Below, piece after piece: positions 1 to 8,596 of a stretch of DNA of 64,000 nucleotides. A model generated the notes under the pieces. That model did not search any database. It saw only the letters and a list, made by a program, of their open reading frames with translations, and was not told the DNA's origin. Every line of letters begins with the position of its first letter. Position 1 is the first letter of the stretch. This stretch comes from Bdellovibrio sp. ZAP7 (GTDB taxonomy: Bacteria; Bdellovibrionota; FAC87; UBA2466), in assembly GCA_945878405.1 (NCBI GenBank), contig CAMCTJ010000003.1, positions 124,001-188,000 on the forward strand. Reading direction: 5' to 3'. A program made the position numbers and the translations under genes.

Positions 1-958
1 TGATATGAGAAACTCCCACGAGGCAGGCCAATATTTACGGGCGCTACACAGTATTCTTCGCTATGGAGATATTTGCGACGGAAATATGGAGCAGGGGAAT
101 TTTCGTTGTGACGCTAATATTTCTGTTAGAAAACGCGGCGAGACTAAATTTGGAACAAAGGTTGAGCTTAAGAACATCAATTCTTTTCGATTTGTTGAAA
201 AAGCAATCGACTACGAAATTGATCGGCAAATCGACATGGTCGAAAAAAATGAGCCGATTAGACAACAAACGAGAACCTGGAACTCAGCAAAAAACATTAC
301 TGAGTTGATGAGAGAGAAGGAAAGCGCTCACGATTATCGTTATTTTCCAGAGCCTGACCTTTCGCCCCTCGTGATTTCTAGCGCTTGGCTTGAAGATATC
401 AAAAAAGTGATGCCAGAAATGCCAGTTCAAGTCCGGGAAAGATTCCAAAAAGAATATGGGTTGTCAGATTATGATGCTGGAGTGCTCACTGCTTCAAAAG
501 ACTTGGCTCTGTACTACCAAGAAGCGGTTAAGGTTTCCAACAATTCGAAAGCATCCGCAAATTGGGTCGCCAATGAGCTTCTAGGTCGATTGAACGCAGC
601 CGGAAAAGAAATTGATCAATCTCCAGTTAAATCTGACCAGCTGGGGGATCTGATTATCCGGATTGATAAATCTGAGATCAGCGGAAAGATTGCAAAGACA
701 GTCTTTGAAGAAATGTTTGCGACTGGTAGAAATCCCGGCGACATCATCAAAGAAAAGGGACTGGTCCAGATAAGCGATACGGGTGCTATCGAAGCGGCTA
801 TTGATAAAGTGATTGCTGCAAACCCTACTCAAGTTGCTGACTATAAGGCGGGAAAAGTAAAACTGCTCGCCTTCTTTGTCGGACAAGTCATGAAAGAGAC
901 CAAGGGACAAGCCAATCCGGGCATGGTCAACGAGCTGGTCAAGAAGAAGCTGGATTAG
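1..958 (+). CDS. gatB: Asp/Glu-tRNA amidotransferase subunit B, 3' part
   Basis: This is the C-terminal part of GatB, which with GatA and GatC converts Glu-tRNA(Gln) and Asp-tRNA(Asn) to the amidated forms in the cytoplasm. The frame is open through base 1, so the gene begins upstream; the ATG at 5 is an internal Met. The segment DGNMEQGNFRCDANIS and the following KVELKNINSF are GatB catalytic-core signatures. The last 140 or so residues are the helical GatB/YqeY tail that binds tRNA. GltX (28502-29941) may be the non-discriminating type that feeds this enzyme, but the sequence does not prove it. The stop overlaps the tail of the convergent next gene by 20 bases. Confidence 0.95.
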   Translation, partial: DMRNSHEAGQYLRALHSILRYGDICDGNMEQGNFRCDANISVRKRGETKFGTKVELKNINSFRFVEKAIDYEIDRQIDMVEKNEPIRQQTRTWNSAKNITELMREKESAHDYRYFPEPDLSPLVISSAWLEDIKKVMPEMPVQVRERFQKEYGLSDYDAGVLTASKDLALYYQEAVKVSNNSKASANWVANELLGRLNAAGKEIDQSPVKSDQLGDLIIRIDKSEISGKIAKTVFEEMFATGRNPGDIIKEKGLVQISDTGAIEAAIDKVIAANPTQVADYKAGKVKLLAFFVGQVMKETKGQANPGMVNELVKKKLD

Positions 959-1880
959 TCACAAAAGTAAGGCCGTACCTTTTGGTGGGGAATTTTTCGG
1001 GCCAGATGGCGGCGCCAAGAATTTCTAAAGAGTCGGCGATTCGAGGACCGGGTCGATTAAAATACTGATTTCCATCGCATACGATGACCGGAGATGATTT
1101 AAAAGCGGGCCAGGCTTCTAACTTCTCTCTGACCTGAGGAAGTTTCATCTCTTCCAAAGTTCTTTCAATCGACCAACCACAGGGAAAGATTAAAATCTTA
1201 TCTGGTTTTTGATCATATAACTCTTCCCAGGAAACCTTTTTGAAGGGCTTAGGTCCATCCACCAGAAGAGGATCAGCTCCTGCAAGAGTAATCAATTCTG
1301 GAATCCAACTCCCAGCGATAATCGGGGGATCTAACCATTCGAGCGCCAAAACTTTCGGGCGAGATTTCAGGTGAGTACCTGCTTTGGCATTCACTTGATT
1401 TAATCGAATCCAAAAACGGGTAACTAGGTCTTCCGCTTCCTTGTCCCGTCCAGTTACCGCACCCACTTTTCTAAAGTCTGCACAGAGATCATCCAATGCA
1501 AAAGCTGACAGAGAACAAACCACCGTATTTTTTTTTGTGAGAGATCGAACGGAATCTTCCAAATCCTTTGGTGAAACGGCGCAAACTTCACACTGATGTT
1601 GTGTCAAAATAACATCCGGTTTTAATTCCTCTAAAAGATCTGTCTTAACTCGGTAAATACTCAAGCCCTTTTCGACCATTTCTCTAACGGAACTGTCTAT
1701 GGAGGCCGAAGACAGCGTGGGATTGATTTTTATCTCTGAAACCACAGGAAGCGAACGAATAGAAGCTGGATAGTCGCATTCATGTGATATTCCGACCAAA
1801 TTACGTTCTAAACCCAGTTCGCAGGCTATTTCTGTGGCACTTGAGAGAAGAGAAACGATGCGAAGGTTCGATGGAGTCAT
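939..1880 (-). CDS. BtuF-like metal/cobalamin-binding protein without signal peptide
   Basis: The protein belongs to the helical-backbone metal receptor superfamily (BtuF/FecB-type, COG0614), usually the substrate-binding part of a cobalamin or siderophore ABC importer. IVSLLSSATEIACELGL at the N-terminus and the two-lobed length of about 313 residues fit. The block TQHQCEVCAVS and the later PGPRIADSLEILG are typical of the cobalamin-binding branch. I prefer the ATG at 1880 because homology begins there; an in-frame start at 1916 adds 12 unrelated residues. No signal peptide or lipobox is visible, which is odd for a transport receptor, and no permease or ATPase is adjacent. It may be a cytoplasmic corrinoid or metal binder. 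Confidence 0.75.
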   Translation of the reverse strand: MTPSNLRIVSLLSSATEIACELGLERNLVGISHECDYPASIRSLPVVSEIKINPTLSSASIDSSVREMVEKGLSIYRVKTDLLEELKPDVILTQHQCEVCAVSPKDLEDSVRSLTKKNTVVCSLSAFALDDLCADFRKVGAVTGRDKEAEDLVTRFWIRLNQVNAKAGTHLKSRPKVLALEWLDPPIIAGSWIPELITLAGADPLLVDGPKPFKKVSWEELYDQKPDKILIFPCGWSIERTLEEMKLPQVREKLEAWPAFKSSPVIVCDGNQYFNRPGPRIADSLEILGAAIWPEKFPTKRYGLTFVTNPASS

Positions 1881-1939
1881 AAGTCCACTGTTACTGAACG
1901 GGACTTGAAACGGCAAGTTCTCTGGGTTAAAACACGCCC

Positions 1940-2179
1940 ATGTTTACACCCGAAAAAATCAAACTTATTGTCGAAGAAAGAATGCCGGGAAGTCGAGTTC
2001 AGGTGAAAGACCTGACGGGGACCCAGGATCATTACGAATTGACAGTCGTTTCTAAGGATTTTCAAGGAAAAGGTTTAGTTGAGAGACACCGGATGGTTTA
2101 TGGCCTGTTCGGTTCCGCTGTCGGAGCTGAGATCCATGCCCTATCGGTAAAGGCCTACACTCCGGAAGAATTTAAATAA
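1940..2179 (+). CDS. BolA/IbaG family protein
   Basis: This is a small (79 residue) BolA-fold protein. The family forms [2Fe-2S]-bridged heterodimers with monothiol glutaredoxins and takes part in iron-sulfur trafficking or iron sensing. The sequence has the family pattern: an N-terminal helix, the loop around DLTGTQDHYELTVVS, and the conserved block LVERHRMVYGLF with the His-containing helix, then HALSVKAYTPEEF. The gene lies nine bases before a CGFS glutaredoxin, its known partner family, so the two very likely form one operon. The length is close to that of IbaG/YrbA proteins. Confidence 0.9.
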   Translation: MFTPEKIKLIVEERMPGSRVQVKDLTGTQDHYELTVVSKDFQGKGLVERHRMVYGLFGSAVGAEIHALSVKAYTPEEFK

Positions 2180-2188
2180 GAGGTAATT

Positions 2189-2512
2189 ATGTCCAACGTA
2201 GTTCATGATCAGATTTCTAAAGATATCACTGAAAATAAAATTATGATTTATATGAAGGGCACCCCAGAAATGCCCCAGTGTGGTTTTTCTAAAGCCGTAG
2301 TGGATGTCTTTGAAGTGCTTGGGGTTCCCTTTGGTTCTAAAGATGTTTTGGCAGATCCTGAGCTTCGAGATGGAATTAAGGCATTTACGCAGTGGCCTAC
2401 TATCCCACAAGTATTCATTGATGGAAAATTCGTCGGTGGATGCGATATTATTAGGGAAATGTATTTCAAAGGAGAGTTAGAGTCGCTCGTAAAAGCAGCT
2501 CTTCAAAAATAA
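2189..2512 (+). CDS. grxD: Grx4-type monothiol glutaredoxin
   Basis: This is a monothiol glutaredoxin of 107 residues. It has the CGFS active site in EMPQCGFSKAVVDV and the thioredoxin-fold glutathione-binding elements WPTIPQVFIDGKFVGGCD. Such proteins carry a glutathione-ligated [2Fe-2S] cluster, deliver clusters to apoproteins and pair with BolA proteins, one of which is encoded immediately upstream. The stop TAA overlaps the ATG of the next gene by one base (TAATG), which suggests translational coupling. Length and motif order are normal for the family. Confidence 0.95.
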   Translation: MSNVVHDQISKDITENKIMIYMKGTPEMPQCGFSKAVVDVFEVLGVPFGSKDVLADPELRDGIKAFTQWPTIPQVFIDGKFVGGCDIIREMYFKGELESLVKAALQK

Positions 2513-2979
2513 TGAAGCTACTTACGTTTTTCTTTTTTATTTTAGCAGCGCACGGGCAGACAGCCGTTTCGCCCCAGAACTATGTCACTATCGGAAACAT
2601 CCAAACCGTAACATTAAAGCAAGGGAAATCAGTCGACGCTATCATTCCCGCTAGCGTATTGAAGGGGCACCATATCCAGGCAAATCCAGCAACGTTGCCC
2701 AACTTGATTGCAACCGAGCTAACGCTGGAGCCATTAGAAGGTCTCGTGATCGGCAAAATGACCTATCCCAAAAGCAAACCCTGGAAACTGAAGACCGCAA
2801 GTAAGGTCATTCAAACTTATGAAGGCGACGTTGTTTTGAGAGTCGGTTTAGCTTCAAGCGCCCTGAAACCAGGAAACTATCAAGTCAAAGGAAGTCTTCG
2901 CTATCAAGCTTGCGATGAAAAAAATTGCTTCTTTCCCACTGCTGCTCCCCTTGTGATTCCGATCACAGTGGTGAAGTGA
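2512..2979 (+). CDS. Exported DsbD N-terminal-domain protein
   Basis: This 155-residue protein starts with a signal peptide (MKLLTFFFFILAAHGQ) and then consists of one immunoglobulin-like domain matching the N-terminal domain of DsbD. In DsbD that domain passes electrons to periplasmic disulfide isomerases. The C-terminal CDEKNCFFPTAAPLVIPI contains the two cysteines, in the CxxxxC spacing typical of DsbD-N and related proteins. The transmembrane and thioredoxin parts of full DsbD are absent, so it must rely on another electron donor or serve only as a carrier. It is coupled to the glutaredoxin gene upstream and is followed after six bases by srkA. Confidence 0.75.
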   Translation: MKLLTFFFFILAAHGQTAVSPQNYVTIGNIQTVTLKQGKSVDAIIPASVLKGHHIQANPATLPNLIATELTLEPLEGLVIGKMTYPKSKPWKLKTASKVIQTYEGDVVLRVGLASSALKPGNYQVKGSLRYQACDEKNCFFPTAAPLVIPITVVK

Positions 2980-2985
2980 GTTTGA

Positions 2986-3960
2986 GTGCTAAGCAATTTT
3001 GACCATTTATTACCCGAAGTCATTTTTGAATCTGTTGAAAAGCTTGGCGGGCGCTGCACCGGTCGTTTTCTTGCTCTCAACGCGATGGAGAATCGTGTTT
3101 ATGACGTTGAGATGGAAGAGGGTCCCCATCTCGTTGTGAAGTTCTATAGGCCCGGTCGCTGGGCTCAACCAACCATTCAAGCCGAACATGATTTTCTAAA
3201 AAAAGTTGAAGCAGCTGAAGTGCCCGTCGTGTGTCCTTTATCAGATAGTAGCGGTCAAACCCTCTTTACCCGTGATGGTATTTTTTACGCGATTTTCCCG
3301 AAACGGCCTGGTCGTCTAGAGCCCGAATTAAACAAGGAACAGCTCACTCGTCTGGGGAGATACCTAGCTCGAATTCACAATGTTGGTGATACGATAAAGA
3401 ATGCCCCCCGAGGAGAATTAACTCCACAGACCTACGGCACCGGCAGCTTGAAGATTCTCCAAGACCAGAAGGTCCTCACCGGAAATTTAGCGAATATTTA
3501 TTCCCAACTCGTTCGAGAGATTGTGGATCGCTCTGAACCTCTTTTTGAGGGGCAAGAAACGACGCTCCTCCATGGCGATTGTCATGCGGGCAATATTCTG
3601 TGGAGAGGCGATGAGCCTTACTTCATAGATTTTGATGACATGCTCTACGCTCCGCCGGTACAGGATTTTTGGATGATGATAGGCGGAGATGATGAATATG
3701 CGATGAAAAATCGAGATATTCTTATCGATGCTTACTTGGAAATACGAGACTTCGACGAAAGAACCTGGAAATTAGTGGAGCCTCTCCGTGCTCTCAGAAT
3801 GATTTATTTCAATGCCTGGATTGCGAACCGGAAGGATGACGGCGCTTTTAAGCTGGCGTTCCCCCATTTTGGGACCGAACAGTACTGGCAACAGCAAGTT
3901 GAAAATCTTTCGATGCAGCTTGAGCGCGTAAAAACCCAAACCGAAAAACTAGTGAACTAG
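2986..3960 (+). CDS. srkA: SrkA-type stress response Ser/Thr kinase
   Basis: This is a kinase of the SrkA/RdoA/YihE family (aminoglycoside phosphotransferase fold), which counters stress-induced death in Escherichia coli. The 324 residues match the family length. Visible motifs are the N-lobe lysine strand (LVVKFYRPGRW), the catalytic loop LLHGDCHAGNILW with its Asp and Asn, and the metal-binding FIDFDDMLYAPPVQDFW. The start is GTG at 2986, six bases after the preceding stop. In E. coli srkA is co-transcribed with dsbA; here it follows a different exported disulfide-type protein, so the link with envelope redox is kept with another partner. The tail overlaps the convergent neighbour by 12 bases. 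Confidence 0.9.
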   Translation: MLSNFDHLLPEVIFESVEKLGGRCTGRFLALNAMENRVYDVEMEEGPHLVVKFYRPGRWAQPTIQAEHDFLKKVEAAEVPVVCPLSDSSGQTLFTRDGIFYAIFPKRPGRLEPELNKEQLTRLGRYLARIHNVGDTIKNAPRGELTPQTYGTGSLKILQDQKVLTGNLANIYSQLVREIVDRSEPLFEGQETTLLHGDCHAGNILWRGDEPYFIDFDDMLYAPPVQDFWMMIGGDDEYAMKNRDILIDAYLEIRDFDERTWKLVEPLRALRMIYFNAWIANRKDDGAFKLAFPHFGTEQYWQQQVENLSMQLERVKTQTEKLVN

Positions 3961-5064
3961 CTTCTTAAAATCGAGTTCTACATGAACAGGGTAGTGATCT
4001 GAGGGCTGCGTTTTGTGTAGCTCATCATACGACTGAGGCACTGGAATTTCCGTCCCGTTTTCGTCGTGATAATGGGGCACCTTTGCGGCGTTTACAAACT
4101 TGGTGGCAGCCTCATTTACCATGACCGCATCTAATTGAGCCCACTTGGGACGGCCATCTTTTGGAAAATAACTATGAGTGATGCGTTCTTTTTCTGTGAG
4201 CGGGGGATTTATTACGTCAAAGCTATCCGATAATGAAGCTACTCGATTCAAAGAAACGAACTCTTTTTCAATTGCAATTTCTCCATTGAAATCACCTGTC
4301 AAAAACATCGGTACATAGTTACTAAATTCTTTTTCGTAAACTTTTATAATTTGGCTTGTGCGTTCAACTTGAGCTTGTCTTAAAATTCTGCTCTCCGGAT
4401 CATTGGGACGATCTCGCTTAGATTTAAAATGAGTACCAAAATAGATCATGGCAGGCTTTGAATTCTTTTCGGTTCTAAAAATCAAAACCGGTAAGTCTCT
4501 GGAGAAAAGTCGGCCGTTCTTTCCCCCTTGGGTGGGATCATTCCAGGTTTCATACCGATGTGTTCTTTGTTCTACTTCAAACGGCAGAGAGCTTCTTACC
4601 AAGAAACCAACATCAATGCCCCGGGGGTCATTTCCTTCAATCAAGTAGCTGTCATATTCGCCATCCAGGAATTGCTCACTAAAGGCACTCAGGGCTTTTA
4701 GATTTTCTACTTCGACAATAGTCAAAACGTCGTATTGGTTGTCGAGGATGACTTTGGCTTGAGCTTTCAGATCTTTCAGGGTTTTTAGAGCTTCTTCCAT
4801 GGGCCTTCGGCCTTCAGGAAAAACCGTAAACAAATTTTCTGGCCCGCGATCGTGAATTTTCCCTTTTTTCTCAAATAAATTTAGTAGGTTATATGCGCCC
4901 ACTTGTAGGGTGCCAAAGCTTTCTAAGCTCTTTTTTGGGTGATTTTGTTTGGAACAGGTTTCTTGAGGTTCCTCAGGGGGAGTTTGCGACCAGGCTAACG
5001 GACTTAACAAAACGACAGCTAAGAGAAGGTTTCTAATTCCAGCTCTGTGTTGGCGAGAGTTCAT
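3949..5064 (-). CDS. Exported endonuclease/exonuclease/phosphatase family protein
   Basis: This 371-residue protein has an N-terminal signal peptide (hydrophobic stretch LLLAVVLLSPLAW, cleavage likely near SQT) and an EEP (DNase I-like) fold. The ordered motifs are QVGAYNLLNLF, the metal-binding Glu in VEVENLKAL, GTHFKSKRDR with the catalytic His, LTGDFN, and the terminal SDHYPVHVE. The family includes secreted nucleases and phosphodiesterases. Because it is exported, a role in degrading extracellular or prey DNA is plausible, but the substrate cannot be read from the sequence. It stands alone on its strand. The upstream 160 bases are shared with the divergent oxidoreductase gene. Confidence 0.85.
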   Translation of the reverse strand: MNSRQHRAGIRNLLLAVVLLSPLAWSQTPPEEPQETCSKQNHPKKSLESFGTLQVGAYNLLNLFEKKGKIHDRGPENLFTVFPEGRRPMEEALKTLKDLKAQAKVILDNQYDVLTIVEVENLKALSAFSEQFLDGEYDSYLIEGNDPRGIDVGFLVRSSLPFEVEQRTHRYETWNDPTQGGKNGRLFSRDLPVLIFRTEKNSKPAMIYFGTHFKSKRDRPNDPESRILRQAQVERTSQIIKVYEKEFSNYVPMFLTGDFNGEIAIEKEFVSLNRVASLSDSFDVINPPLTEKERITHSYFPKDGRPKWAQLDAVMVNEAATKFVNAAKVPHYHDENGTEIPVPQSYDELHKTQPSDHYPVHVELDFKKLVH

Positions 5065-5240
5065 CGGGCCCCCTTTTCTGGTTTAGGCTGTCTTCTAACC
5101 CAGAGGGGATGGGTTGTAACCCCCGGACTTGATAAAATCCGATGAGGGTAGGCAAGTATTTGAAAGTATGAACGATCCTAAAAACGCCCTAACAGAAATT
5201 TAATATTCCTTTTTAAGAAAAGTCGGTGCATCATCCTGAA

Positions 5241-6329
5241 ATGTCGAATCGTCCCCTTAAAGGTGCAGTCATTGGCTATGGTTTTATTTCCTCAAAAGGG
5301 CACATTCCAGCCTACTTAGAGCGGGCTAAACAGAAAAAAGATGTCGAGATTGTTGCAGTAGCAGATATCTGTGAAGAAAGAAGGCTCATTGCCGGCGAGT
5401 TTTTGCCAGAAGCTCGAATTTATACGGATTATCAGATTCTTCTCGAGCAAGAGGAAGAATTAGATTTTATCGATATTTCTACTCCGCCCGTCTATCACGC
5501 GGAAATTGCAATTGCTGCGATGAAAAAGGGAATTCACGTTTTATGTGAGAAACCGCTTACAACCACTTTAGAAGAAGCAAAGATGCTTCTTGAGTCCGCT
5601 CAGCAATACCAACGAGTTCTGTACCCCTGCCACAATTACAAACACGCTCCGGTGGTAAAGGCGATTAGGGAAGTTATTGAGAGTGGAAAAATTGGAAACG
5701 TTCGGTCAGTCACTCTAAACACATTCAGAAACACGCACGCAAAAGGTGTTACGGAATGGCACACTCATTGGCGGCGCGAAAAAAAATACAGTGGTGGTGG
5801 AATTGCCATGGATCATGGAAGCCACACTTTTTATCTAACTTTTGATTGGTTGAAATCCTATCCAACGGCAGTGACTGCCAAAATGACCAATCTTGAGCCA
5901 GAAAAATACGACACTGAAGATAATTTTTCTGCAACTCTCACTTTCCCAGAAGGCCTTGCACATGTTCACCTCACTTGGACTGCCGGAGTCCGAAAAGTGA
6001 TTTACACCGTACAGGGAGAAAAAGGTGCCATCACTGTCGATGATGATGAAATGCAGATAGCTCTCATGCAAAGAACTTCTGGCCCTGATGTCGCCCAAGG
6101 CGCAGTGACTTGGAATGTAGAGAAAAGAAAAATTCAATCAGATTGGATGGATGCAAGCCATGTGCATTGGTTCAATTCTCTTTTTGATGGCTTCAAAAAA
6201 GCGATTTCTGAAAATGATTACGTCGGAAAAGAAGCGAAAGAAGCCTACCTTTGCATTCAACTGATTTCTCAAGCGTACCGCTCTGCTCGAGAAAAATCAG
6301 TCGAGTTGCCGCTTTCGGGAATGGCTTAA
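5241..6329 (+). CDS. Gfo/Idh/MocA family oxidoreductase
   Basis: This is an NAD(P)-dependent sugar or cyclitol oxidoreductase. The N-terminal Rossmann motif is GAVIGYGFISSKGHIPAY. The family signature EKP lies in HVLCEKPLTTTLEEAKML, and the C-terminal alpha/beta substrate domain follows with GGGIAMDHGSHTFYL. Length is about 362 residues from the ATG at 5241; a GTG at 5226 would add five residues and cannot be excluded. Downstream are a CDP-alcohol phosphatidyltransferase and a class III aminotransferase on the same strand, so the substrate may be a precursor of a lipid head group, but that is inference. The gap to the next gene is about 70 bases. Confidence 0.85.
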   Translation: MSNRPLKGAVIGYGFISSKGHIPAYLERAKQKKDVEIVAVADICEERRLIAGEFLPEARIYTDYQILLEQEEELDFIDISTPPVYHAEIAIAAMKKGIHVLCEKPLTTTLEEAKMLLESAQQYQRVLYPCHNYKHAPVVKAIREVIESGKIGNVRSVTLNTFRNTHAKGVTEWHTHWRREKKYSGGGIAMDHGSHTFYLTFDWLKSYPTAVTAKMTNLEPEKYDTEDNFSATLTFPEGLAHVHLTWTAGVRKVIYTVQGEKGAITVDDDEMQIALMQRTSGPDVAQGAVTWNVEKRKIQSDWMDASHVHWFNSLFDGFKKAISENDYVGKEAKEAYLCIQLISQAYRSAREKSVELPLSGMA

Positions 6330-6399
6330 GACATCAATATTACGCATCTTGCCATAACCCCTATCCTCGGCTACCTTACAGGATTCTGAGTGTGAAACG

Positions 6400-7227
6400 A
6401 TGTTAGCGTACGATGTTGTAAATACGATAGTGCTGGTGGGGATTTTAGGCCTGATATTAGTGGCTTATACCTTTCGTTTAGCTCTAAAAGGGCGGGCACA
6501 ATTTGACCGAGTGGACAAGCAAGGCGGAAGTGTCCTTCTTGGAAAAGGTCTTATGGAAATGGCCTACTGGGCTCTGCAACCAGTCGCGCGATTTCTTGTT
6601 TTTTTGAAAGTAACTCCCAATCAACTTTCTTGGGCATCGTTGGTTCTGGGCGGGATGGCCGGAACAGCACTTACGTACGGCTATTTTGGATTCGGTGCTT
6701 TGTTCGCTACTTACTCTGCTTTTTTAGACACGCTTGATGGCATGGTGGCTCGACTGACTGACGTCGCTTCAGACGCAGGCGAAGTTTTAGATGCGGCAGT
6801 TGATCGTTACGTTGAGTTCTTCTTTTTGTCGGGAGTTGTTCTTTACTACCGTGAAGCCCCGGCATTTCAAGCCATCGCTCTTTTGGCGCTTTGTGGTTCG
6901 TTTATGGTCAGTTACTCCACCGCAAAAGCAGAAGCCCTACACATTCCTCCACCTCCGGGAATCATGCGTCGGCCAGAGCGGGCATTTTACTTAACTTTAG
7001 GTGCTGCGCTTTCTCCTATTTCAATGCCTTGGTTAGATGCTTTGTTTACGGTGCCAATGGCGAATCCCGGTTACCCAATGATTTTTTCCTGTTTTTTAGT
7101 AGGTGTTCTTTCAAACATTTCAGCGATTGAAAGACTATGGACCATTGGTCGTATGATGCGAGAACGAGAGCACGCAGTTGAAGAAAACCTGTCAGCTGAG
7201 GAATCCGTACCGCAATTGGAACAGTAA
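6400..7227 (+). CDS. CDP-alcohol phosphatidyltransferase family membrane protein
   Basis: This is an integral membrane enzyme that swaps CMP of a CDP-alcohol (for example CDP-diacylglycerol) for another alcohol to make a phospholipid head group. The full family motif is present: D110-x2-D113-G-x2-A-R118-x8-G127-x3-D131-x3-D135, which binds the metal ions and CDP. Several hydrophobic helices surround it, including one at residues 7-25 and a pair near 180-230. The acceptor alcohol cannot be read from the sequence; PI, PG and archaetidyl-type synthases share the motif. The start ATG at 6400 follows the oxidoreductase by 70 bases, and the stop is one base before the next start. The C-terminal 25 residues are acidic and likely cytoplasmic. 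Confidence 0.88.
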   Translation: MLAYDVVNTIVLVGILGLILVAYTFRLALKGRAQFDRVDKQGGSVLLGKGLMEMAYWALQPVARFLVFLKVTPNQLSWASLVLGGMAGTALTYGYFGFGALFATYSAFLDTLDGMVARLTDVASDAGEVLDAAVDRYVEFFFLSGVVLYYREAPAFQAIALLALCGSFMVSYSTAKAEALHIPPPPGIMRRPERAFYLTLGAALSPISMPWLDALFTVPMANPGYPMIFSCFLVGVLSNISAIERLWTIGRMMREREHAVEENLSAEESVPQLEQ

Positions 7228-7228
7228 G

Positions 7229-8596
7229 ATGATTTCGCAACCCAAGAATCAAAAACCAACGATTAAAACAGAAATCCCGGGACCAAAAAGCCGCGCTCTG
7301 CGAGCAAGGGAAGAAAAGTTTTTAGCACCGGGTCTTCAGGGCTTTGCCCTGATGGCTGGGATTGTTGCAGATCATGCTGAAGGTAATTTGGTTACGGACG
7401 TCGATGGCAACGCATTTTTAGATATTATCGGTGGAATCGGAGTTAATGGCCTTGGCCACAGCCATCCAAAGTTCGTATCTGCAATTAAAGAGCAAGTAGA
7501 GAAAATGTCAGTGGGAAGTTTTACTTCCGAGGCCCGAGTAGAATTTTTTGAGAGACTTGGGAAAAACCCTCCGGCTCCCGGAGTGGACCGAGCTCAGCTC
7601 TATTCTGGTGGGGCTGAAGCAGTAGAGTCCGCGTTGAGACTGGCGAAGTGTTATACCGGAAAATACGAGTTCTTAAGTTTTTGGGGAGGCTTTCATGGAA
7701 AAACCATGGGCGTCCTCTCATTAATGGGCTCTGATTTTAAAAACAAAATGGGACCGATGGTTCCTGGTTCTCACCAAGTGCCCTATGCCAATTGCTACCG
7801 ATGCCCGTTTAAGATGCAGTATCCCTCATGCGGACTGGCCTGTGTTGATTTTGCACGACAACACTTAAAAGTATCTTCAGCTGGAGCGCTTGCTGCGATC
7901 ATCGTTGAACCGATGCAGGGAACAAATGGAAATATCATTCCTCCGAACGATTATTTGCCTGCTCTCAAAGAAGTGGCCAAAGAATTTAATGCCCTGTTGA
8001 TCGTCGATGAAATGATCACAGGTTTTGGAAGAACCGGAAAGTATTGGGGCTCACACCACTCAGGAGTCATTCCGGATATCGTGACTTTAGGTAAGCAATT
8101 TGGCGGCGGCTACCCGATGGCAGCCCTCATGTCTTCTGAAAAAACCGTGAACACGCCCCCTTGGTCTAATCCCTCAGGCTCTTCTTCGAGTTATGGTGGA
8201 AATCCTTTGGGCTCAGCTGCTGCAAATGCTGCTTTGAAGATCATCGATGAGGAAGGTCTTGTCGAAAACTCAAAGAAAGTGGGAGAGTACTTTCTTTCAA
8301 AAATTAAAAAGTTTGAGGAAAAATATTCTTTTGTGGGACAGGTCCGAGGAGCGGGCCTCTTCATGGCGATTGAGATGGTAAAAGATAAAGCTACGAAAGA
8401 ACCGCTTCCCAAAAAAGTATGTAATCAGATTTTTATGGAGCACCTAAAGCGTGGCCTTTTGACGATGTCGTATGCGCCAAGTTTCCGTATCCAGCCTTCT
8501 ATGACCATTGATGAAGGAACTGTCGATCAATCAGTCGCGATTATGGAAGAAGTCTTTAATTGGGTAGAAAAAGAAAGACTTTGGGAAAAAGTTTAA
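7229..8596 (+). CDS. Class III PLP-dependent aminotransferase
   Basis: This is a fold-type I, class III aminotransferase of 455 residues (acetylornithine/4-aminobutyrate superfamily). The PLP lysine is K289 in TLGKQFGGGYPM, and the cofactor Asp lies in LLIVDEMITGFGRTGKY. A cysteine-rich insert (CYRCPFKMQYPSCGLAC) could hold a structural metal and occurs in some omega-aminotransferases. I place the start at ATG 7229, one base after the preceding stop; an in-frame upstream Met at 7178 lies inside the previous gene. Its place behind an oxidoreductase and a CDP-alcohol transferase would suit amination of a keto-cyclitol or an amino head group, but the substrate is unknown. The stop overlaps the convergent gene in a shared TTAA. 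Confidence 0.88.
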   Translation: MISQPKNQKPTIKTEIPGPKSRALRAREEKFLAPGLQGFALMAGIVADHAEGNLVTDVDGNAFLDIIGGIGVNGLGHSHPKFVSAIKEQVEKMSVGSFTSEARVEFFERLGKNPPAPGVDRAQLYSGGAEAVESALRLAKCYTGKYEFLSFWGGFHGKTMGVLSLMGSDFKNKMGPMVPGSHQVPYANCYRCPFKMQYPSCGLACVDFARQHLKVSSAGALAAIIVEPMQGTNGNIIPPNDYLPALKEVAKEFNALLIVDEMITGFGRTGKYWGSHHSGVIPDIVTLGKQFGGGYPMAALMSSEKTVNTPPWSNPSGSSSSYGGNPLGSAAANAALKIIDEEGLVENSKKVGEYFLSKIKKFEEKYSFVGQVRGAGLFMAIEMVKDKATKEPLPKKVCNQIFMEHLKRGLLTMSYAPSFRIQPSMTIDEGTVDQSVAIMEEVFNWVEKERLWEKV

